Source: Procambarus clarkii (taxonomy: Eukaryota; Arthropoda; Malacostraca; Decapoda; Cambaridae). From it: DNA of 64,000 nt. The position numbers and the translations under genes were made by a program. The notes beneath the pieces were generated by a model. It was not told where the DNA came from. It did not search any database and saw only the letters and a list, made by a program, of their open reading frames with translations. The stretch spans positions 49,135,390 to 49,199,389 of the forward strand of contig NC_091171.1 in assembly GCF_040958095.1 (NCBI RefSeq), given 5' to 3'. Positions 58,016 through 64,000 of the stretch are shown here, in pieces (position 1 is the first letter of the stretch; each line of letters starts with the position of its first letter).

Positions 58016-60858
58016 ACACACACACACACACACACAGCCCCACACAGCCCCACACAGCCCCACACAGCACCATACAGCCCCACACAGCCCCACACAGCAC
58101 CACACAGCACCACACAACACCACACAGCCCCACACAGCACCACACAGCCCCACACAGCACCACACAGCCCCACACAGCCCCACACAGCACCACACAGCAC
58201 CACACAGCACCACACAGCACCACACAACACCACACAGCCCCACACAGCACCACACAGCCCCACACAGCACCACACAGCCCCACACAGCACCACACAGCCC
58301 CACACAGCACCACACAGCACCACACAGCCCCACACAGCCCCACACAGCACCACGCAGCCCCACACAGCCCCACACAGCACCACACAGCCCCACACAGCAC
58401 CCCCACACAGCACCACACAGCACCACACAGCCCCTCACAGCCCCACACAGCCCCACACAGCACCACACAGCCCCACACAGCACCACACAGCACCACACAG
58501 CCCCACGCAGCACCACGCAGCCCCACACAGCAGCACACAGCACCACACAGCCCCACACAGCACCACGCAGCCCCACACAGCACCACACAGCCCCACACAG
58601 CCCCACACAGCCCCACACAGCCCCACACAGCCCCACACAGCACCACGCAGCACCACGCAGCTTCACACAGCCCCACAAAGCACCACGCAGCACCACACAG
58701 CCCCACACAGCACCACACAGCACCACACAGCCCCACACAGCACCACACAGCACCACACAGCCCCACACAGCCCCACACAGCACCACACAGCTCCACACAG
58801 CCCCACACAGCACCACACAGGCCCACACAGCCCCTCACAGCACCACACAGCCCCACACAGCACCACACAGCCCCACACAGCACCACACAGCACCACACAG
58901 CTCCACACAGCCCCACACAGCACCACACAGGCCCACACAGCCCCTCACAGCACCACACAGCCCCACACAGCACCACACAGCCCCACACAGCACCACACAG
59001 CTCCACACAGCCCCACACAGCACCACACAGCCCCACACTGCCCCACAAAGCACCACACAGCACCACACAGCACCACACAGCACCACACAGCACCACACAG
59101 CCCCACACAGCACCACACAGCTCCACATAGCCCTACACAGCACCACATAGCACCACACAGCACCACACAGCACCACACAGCCCCACACAGCACCACACAG
59201 CACCACACAGCCCCACATAGCACCACACAGCACCGCACAGCCCCACACAGGCCCACACAGCCCCACACAGCACCACACAGCACCACACAACACCACACAG
59301 CACCCACACAACACCACACAGCACCACACAGCACCGCACAGCCCCACACAGGCCCACACAGCCCCACACAGCACCACACAGCACCACACAGCACCACACA
59401 GCACCACACAGCACCACACAGCCCCACACAGCCCCACAAAGCACCACACATCACGACACAGCACCACACAGCACCACACAGCCCCACACTGCCCCACAAA
59501 GCACCACACAGCACCACACAGCCCCACACAGCACCACACAGCCCCACACTGCCCCACAAAGCACCACACAGCACCACACAGCACCACACAGCACCACGTA
59601 GCACATCACAGCACCACACAGCACCACACAGCCCCACACAGCACCACACAGCACCACACAGCCACACACAGCACCACACAGCCCCACACAGCCCCACATA
59701 GCCCCACACAGCGCCACACAGCCCCACACAGCGCCACACAGCACCACACAGCACCACACAGCACCACACAGCCTCACACAGCCCAACACAGCACCACACA
59801 GCCTCACACAGCCTCACACAGCACCACACAGCCCCACACAGCCCAACACAGCACCACACAGCCTCACACAGCCCCACACAGCACCACACAGCCCCACACA
59901 GCCTCACACAGCCTCACACAGCCTCACACAGCACCACACAGCCCCACACAGTCCCACACAGCCTCACACAGCCTCACACAGCCTCACACAGCACCACACA
60001 GCCTCACACAGCACCACACAGCACCACACAGCACCACACAGCCTCACACAGCCTCACACAGCACCACACAGCACCACACAGCACCACACAGCCTCACACA
60101 GCCTCACACAGCCTCACACAGCACCACACAGCCCCACACAGCCCCACACAGCCCAACACAGCACCACACAGCCTCTCACAGCCTCACACAGCACCACACA
60201 GCCTAACACAGCCTCACACAGCCCCACACAGCACCACACACCACCACACAGCCCCACACAGCCCAACACAGCACCACACAGCACCACACAGCCCCACACA
60301 GCACCACACAGCCCCACACAGCACCACACAGCACCTCACAGCACCACACAGCACCACACAGCCTAACACAGCCTCACACAGCCCCACACAGCACCACACA
60401 CCACCACACAGCCCCACACAGCCCAACACAGCACCACACAGCCCCACACAGCACCACACAGCCCCACACAGCCCCACACAGCCCAACACAGCACCACACA
60501 GCCTCACACAGCCTCACACAGCACCACACAGCCTAACACAGCCTCACACAGCCCCACACAGCACCACACACCACCACACAGCCCCACACAGCCCAAAACA
60601 GCACCACACAGCACCACACAGCCCCACACAGCACCACACAGCCCCACACAGCACCACACAGCACCTCACAGCACCACACAGCACCACACAGCACCACACA
60701 GCACCACACAGCACCACGCAGCACATCACAGCACCACACAGCACCACACAGCACCACACAGCCCCACACAGCACCACACAGCACCTCACAGCACCACACA
60801 GCACCACACAGCACCACACAGCACCACACAGCACCACATGCACCACGCAGCACATCAC
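58016..60858. repeat. 10-bp minisatellite growing from a LINE (CA)n tail
   Basis: Begins as pure CA right after the LINE tail (58016-58037), then about 280 copies of cacacagccc / cacacagcac to about 60858. Blocks differ in the mix of ccc, cac and ctc. Frames up to 382 codons (THTAPHSPTQHH; VVLCGAVWGC) are repeat translations in all registers. Confidence 0.97.
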
Positions 60859-61040
60859 AGCTGTAGTGATCAGCACTTATAATCCCGTTGGCGGACAATC
60901 ATGCAAATTGAGTGTTAAAATTAATGCCCAGTGAGGGACAAACACGACCCCCTCCCCCCCTGACCCTCCCTCATTCATTGTACCCCTCCCTCACTCATTA
61001 TACCGCTCCCTCACTCATTGTACTCCTCCCTCCCTCATTA
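60859..61040. other. unique linker and degenerate start of the next array
   Basis: About 90 bases of unique sequence, a C run, then diverged cctccctcactcattatac-like units. Confidence 0.65.
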
Positions 61041-62302
61041 TACGTCTCCCTGACTCATCACAACTCTCCCTGACTCATCACAACTCCCCCTGACTCATCA
61101 CAACTCTCCCTGACTCATCACAACTCTCCCTAACACATCACAACTCTCCCTGACTCATCACAACTCTCCCTAACACATCACAACTCTCTCTAACCCATCA
61201 CAACTCTTCCTAACTCATCACAACTCTCCCTGACTCATCACAACTCTCCCTAACTCATCACAACTCTCTCTAACTCATCACAACTCTCGCTAACTCATCA
61301 CAACTCTCCCTGACTCATCACAACTCTCCCTGACTCATCACAAGTCTCCCTAACACATCACAACTCTCTCTAACTCATCACAACTCTCCCTAACTCATCA
61401 CAACTCTCCCTGACTCATCACAACTCTCCTTAACTCATCACAACTCTCTCTAACTCATCACAACTCTCCCTAACTCATCACAACTCTCCCTGACTCATCA
61501 CAACTCTTCCTGACTCATCACAACTCTCCCTAACACATCACAACTCTCTCTAACTCATCACAACTCTCCCTAACTCATCACAACTCTCCCTGACTCATCA
61601 CAACTCTCCCTAACTCATCACAACTCTCCCTGACTCATCACAACTCTCCCTAACTCATCACAACTCTCTCTAACTCATCACAACTCTCCCTAACTCATCA
61701 CAACTCTCTCTAACTCATCACAACTCTCCCTAACTCATCACAACTCTCCCTGACTCATCACAAGTCTCCCTGACTCATCACAAGTCTCCCTAACACATCA
61801 CAACTCTCTCTAACTCATCACAACTCTCCCTAACTCATCACAACTCTCCCTGACTCATCACAACTCTCCTTAACTCATCACAACTCTCTCTAACTCATCA
61901 CAACTCTCCCTAACTCATCACAACTCTCCCTGACTCATCACAACTCTTCCTGACTCATCACAACTCTCCCTAACACATCACAACTCTCTCTAACTCATCA
62001 CAACTCTCCCTAACTCATCACAACTCTCCCTGACTCATCACAACTCTCCCTAACTCATCACAACTCTCCCTGACTCATCACAACTCTCCCTAACTCATCA
62101 CAACTCTCTCTAACTCATCACAACTCTCCCTGACTCATCACAACTCTTCCTGACTCATCACAACTTCCTGAGATATCACATCTCTCCCTGACTCATCACA
62201 ACTCTCCTTGACTCATCACAACTTTCCCTGACTCATCACAACTCTCCCTGACTCATCACAACTCTCCCTGACTCATCACAACTCTCCCTGACTCATCACA
62301 AC
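61041..62302. repeat. 20-bp minisatellite with AP-1-like TGACTCA units
   Basis: About 63 copies of ccctgactcatcacaactct. Roughly half the units carry TGACTCA and others TAACTCA or TAACACA. A 440-bp higher-order duplication is visible: the caagtctccctaacacatca marker occurs at 61341 and 61781 with matching downstream variant order. Confidence 0.97.
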
Positions 62303-62450
62303 TGTGACCTTTCCTGGGGTAGGAGTATACCTGAAGATGGCCCTTAGAGTTCTTCGACTCCCCAAGCCCGTCCTCGCCCCAGGCTTAACCGGTGATAGCT
62401 TGATCCAACAGGCTGTTGCTTGAAGCGGCCCGCACATCCAACACAAGTCC
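62303..62450. mobile_element. SINE-like dispersed repeat fragment (tentative)
   Basis: Sequence including cctggggtaggagtatacct, cgccccaggcttaaccggtg and caacaggctgttgcttgaag resembles dispersed crustacean repeats I remember, but no tRNA head or tail is visible here. The assignment is tentative. Confidence 0.35.
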
Positions 62451-62587
62451 TTAATCGATCAGTTAGAGGGCGATTTGATTAGAATCATTGACATATATAT
62501 TTGACTCACTAATATCTCAATTATCTCATTAAAGACATTGTAGCTCACTTCCTTCTTGCCTATATACCCACACCCACTGGTACTCCA

Positions 62588-62672
62588 TCCTTCTGAAGAT
62601 ATATTATTAATTACGAAAGTACTTGAGGAAATTCCTGTCTTAATCCTTCCTTCATGGCCTGACATTGTATAT
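62588..62672. repeat. diverged single arm related to the hairpin at 62831
   Basis: ttctgaagatatattatta, cgaaagtacttgaggaaatt and catggcctgacattgta align with the right arm of the hairpin at 62915-62992 (ttctgaagatgtatttaat, cgaaagtacttaaggaaatt, gtggtctggcattgtca). The other arm is missing. It shows the hairpin belongs to a repeat family. Confidence 0.75.
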
Positions 62673-62714
62673 TATTGACATTGTATATATGATGACTGAC
62701 AATGACTGACATTG

Positions 62715-62716
<2 letters not shown>

Positions 62717-62788
<72 letters not shown>
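62717..62788. repeat. (TA)n microsatellite
   Basis: About 36 TA units, flanking the hairpin region on the left. Confidence 0.97.
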
Positions 62789-62797
<9 letters not shown>

Positions 62798-62830
62798 ATA
62801 TCACGAAAATAAACACGTGATTAAGAATGT

Positions 62831-62990
62831 GACAATGTCAGACCACGGAGGAAAAATGAAACAGGAAATTTCCTTAAGTACTTTCGTATATTAAATACAT
62901 CTTCAGAAGGTCAATTCTGAAGATGTATTTAATATACGAAAGTACTTAAGGAAATTTCCTGTTTCATTTTTCCTCCGTGGTCTGGCATTG

Positions 62991-62992
<2 letters not shown>
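62831..62992. repeat. near-perfect 78-bp-stem hairpin
   Basis: Left arm 62831-62908 and right arm 62915-62992 are reverse complements apart from one mismatch that could pair as G-T; the loop is ggtcaa (6 nt). It is flanked by TA tracts on both sides. If transcribed it would give a long double-stranded RNA; as DNA it can form a cruciform. A snapback/MITE-like element is possible, with no transposase seen. Confidence 0.93.
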
Positions 62993-63058
<66 letters not shown>

Positions 63059-63080
63059 AGAATCTATATATATATATAAT
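62993..63080. repeat. (TA)n microsatellite
   Basis: TA tract to about 63055, then a short second TA stretch between two copies of atatccagaatc. Confidence 0.95.
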
Positions 63081-63246
63081 ATCCAGAATCACAGTACTTG
63101 GCCTACTATGCAAGGTCCCATGCTCCTAACAGGCTGAATGATTTGCGTTATTTTCAAATATTTATTTCCAGATTGGTTCTTTTCTAACAATAATAATCTA
63201 TTACATTAAGAACATGAATTACTGACTTAGTTATAGTAAGGTTTGA
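63081..63246. other. unique AT-rich linker
   Basis: No repeats or genes recognised; ends at tagtaaggtttgagttg. Confidence 0.55.
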
Positions 63247-63700
63247 GTTGGTCATGTCAGTTCATGTCAGGTCATGTCAGGTCATGTCATGTCAGGTCAT
63301 GTCAGGTCAGGTCAGGTCAGGTCAGGTCATATCAGGTCAGGTCATGTCAGGTCATGTCAGGTCATGTCATGTCAGGTCAGGTCAGGTCAGGTCAGGTCAG
63401 GTCAGGTCAGGTCAGGTCAGGTCATGTCATGTCATGTCATGTCATGTCATGTCATGTCAGGTCATGTCAGGTCAGGTCAGGTCAGGTCAGGTCAGGTCAG
63501 GTCATGTCATGTCATGTCATGTCATGTCATGTCATGTCATGTCATGTCATGTCATGTCAGGTCAGGTCAGGTCAGGTCAGGTCAGGTCAGGTCAGGTCAG
63601 GTCAGGTCATGTCATGTCATGTCATGTCATGTCATGTCATGTCATGTCATGTCATGTCATGTCATGTCATGTCATGTCATGTCATGTCATGTCATGTCAT
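63247..63700. repeat. pentanucleotide TCAGG/TCATG array
   Basis: About 90 copies of a 5-bp unit, either TCAGG or TCATG, arranged in homogeneous blocks of 2 to about 20 units. Frames on the plus strand (RSGQVRSG, MSCHVMSC) are repeat translations. Confidence 0.97.
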
Positions 63701-63867
63701 GTTTGCACAGGTCAGGTTAAATTCGTTAAAATTTTTACGTTAGTTTTAACTCAAATCACATCAAATAGCAATCATATATAAGACAATGAAAACTTGATAT
63801 TTTCACACGAAAAAATATTATATAAATTAAATATTTCACGAAAATTCGTTTGTTAGCGAATTGTGGA
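63701..63867. other. AT-rich linker
   Basis: Unique AT-rich sequence, with no gene or repeat recognised. Confidence 0.55.
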
Positions 63868-64000
63868 GAGGGAGAGAGAAGGGTGGCGAGGGTGGCGAAG
63901 GGGGGTGGCGAGAGGGGGTGGCGAGGTGGCGATGGGGGGTGGCGAGAGGGGGTGGCGAGGTGGCGATGGGGGGGGGGGGCAGTGAAGGGGCCGGGGGGGG
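63868..64000. repeat. G-rich minisatellite at window edge
   Basis: Units around gggggtggcgaggtggcgat with long G runs, running off the right window edge. Confidence 0.85.

Overview
This window looks like non-coding, repeat-dense chromosomal DNA from a decapod crustacean, most likely a crayfish or lobster relative. The evidence is eukaryotic tRNA-derived SINEs, several copies of one non-LTR retrotransposon (LINE) family with the 3' tail actaggtgagtaca followed by (CA)n, long CA/GA/TA microsatellites, and telomere-like CCTAA motifs. That placement rests on remembered decapod repeats and is an inference. I see no intact host gene, rRNA, CRISPR array or operon. Nearly all long open frames are translations of tandem repeats that stay open in several frames at once.

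Layout. 1-15541: a 17-bp minisatellite interrupted by a 12.4-kb near-perfect palindrome (arms 1060-7034 and 7485-13455, spacer 7035-7484). It resembles a foldback-type element, with a possible 5-bp target duplication. 15.6-27.3 kb: successive unrelated minisatellites (units 25, 18, 40, 20, 28 and 23 bp), a GT tract and one decayed LINE copy at 18.1-19.15 kb. 27.7-33.5 kb: a chain of minus-strand LINE fragments separated by (GT)n tracts, plus a tRNA-headed SINE. 33.5-42.3 kb: a 23-bp minisatellite that seems to derive from a reverse-transcriptase motif, then a 6-kb 36-bp minisatellite lying between two halves of a decayed RNase H sequence, then a 14-bp array.

42.5-57.1 kb: more minisatellites (40, 28, 12, 22, 36, 20, 30, 43, 15 and about 17 bp). 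The 22-bp array is interrupted by a probable 890-bp solo LTR with 5-bp target duplications. A second SINE lies at 50.4 kb. 57.2-60.9 kb: a LINE copy whose (CA)n tail runs straight into a 2.8-kb 10-bp array. 61-64 kb: a 20-bp array carrying AP-1-like sites, SINE-like sequence, TA tracts around a 78-bp-stem hairpin, a TCAGG/TCATG pentamer array and a G-rich edge.

The window is best read as a minisatellite and retroelement cluster. Mobile elements land in tandem arrays, tandem arrays appear to grow from mobile-element sequence, and one element is unusually large and palindromic. The most noteworthy items are the palindrome, the LINE chain in CA tracts, the RNase H fragment split by a 6-kb array, and the solo LTR inside a minisatellite.
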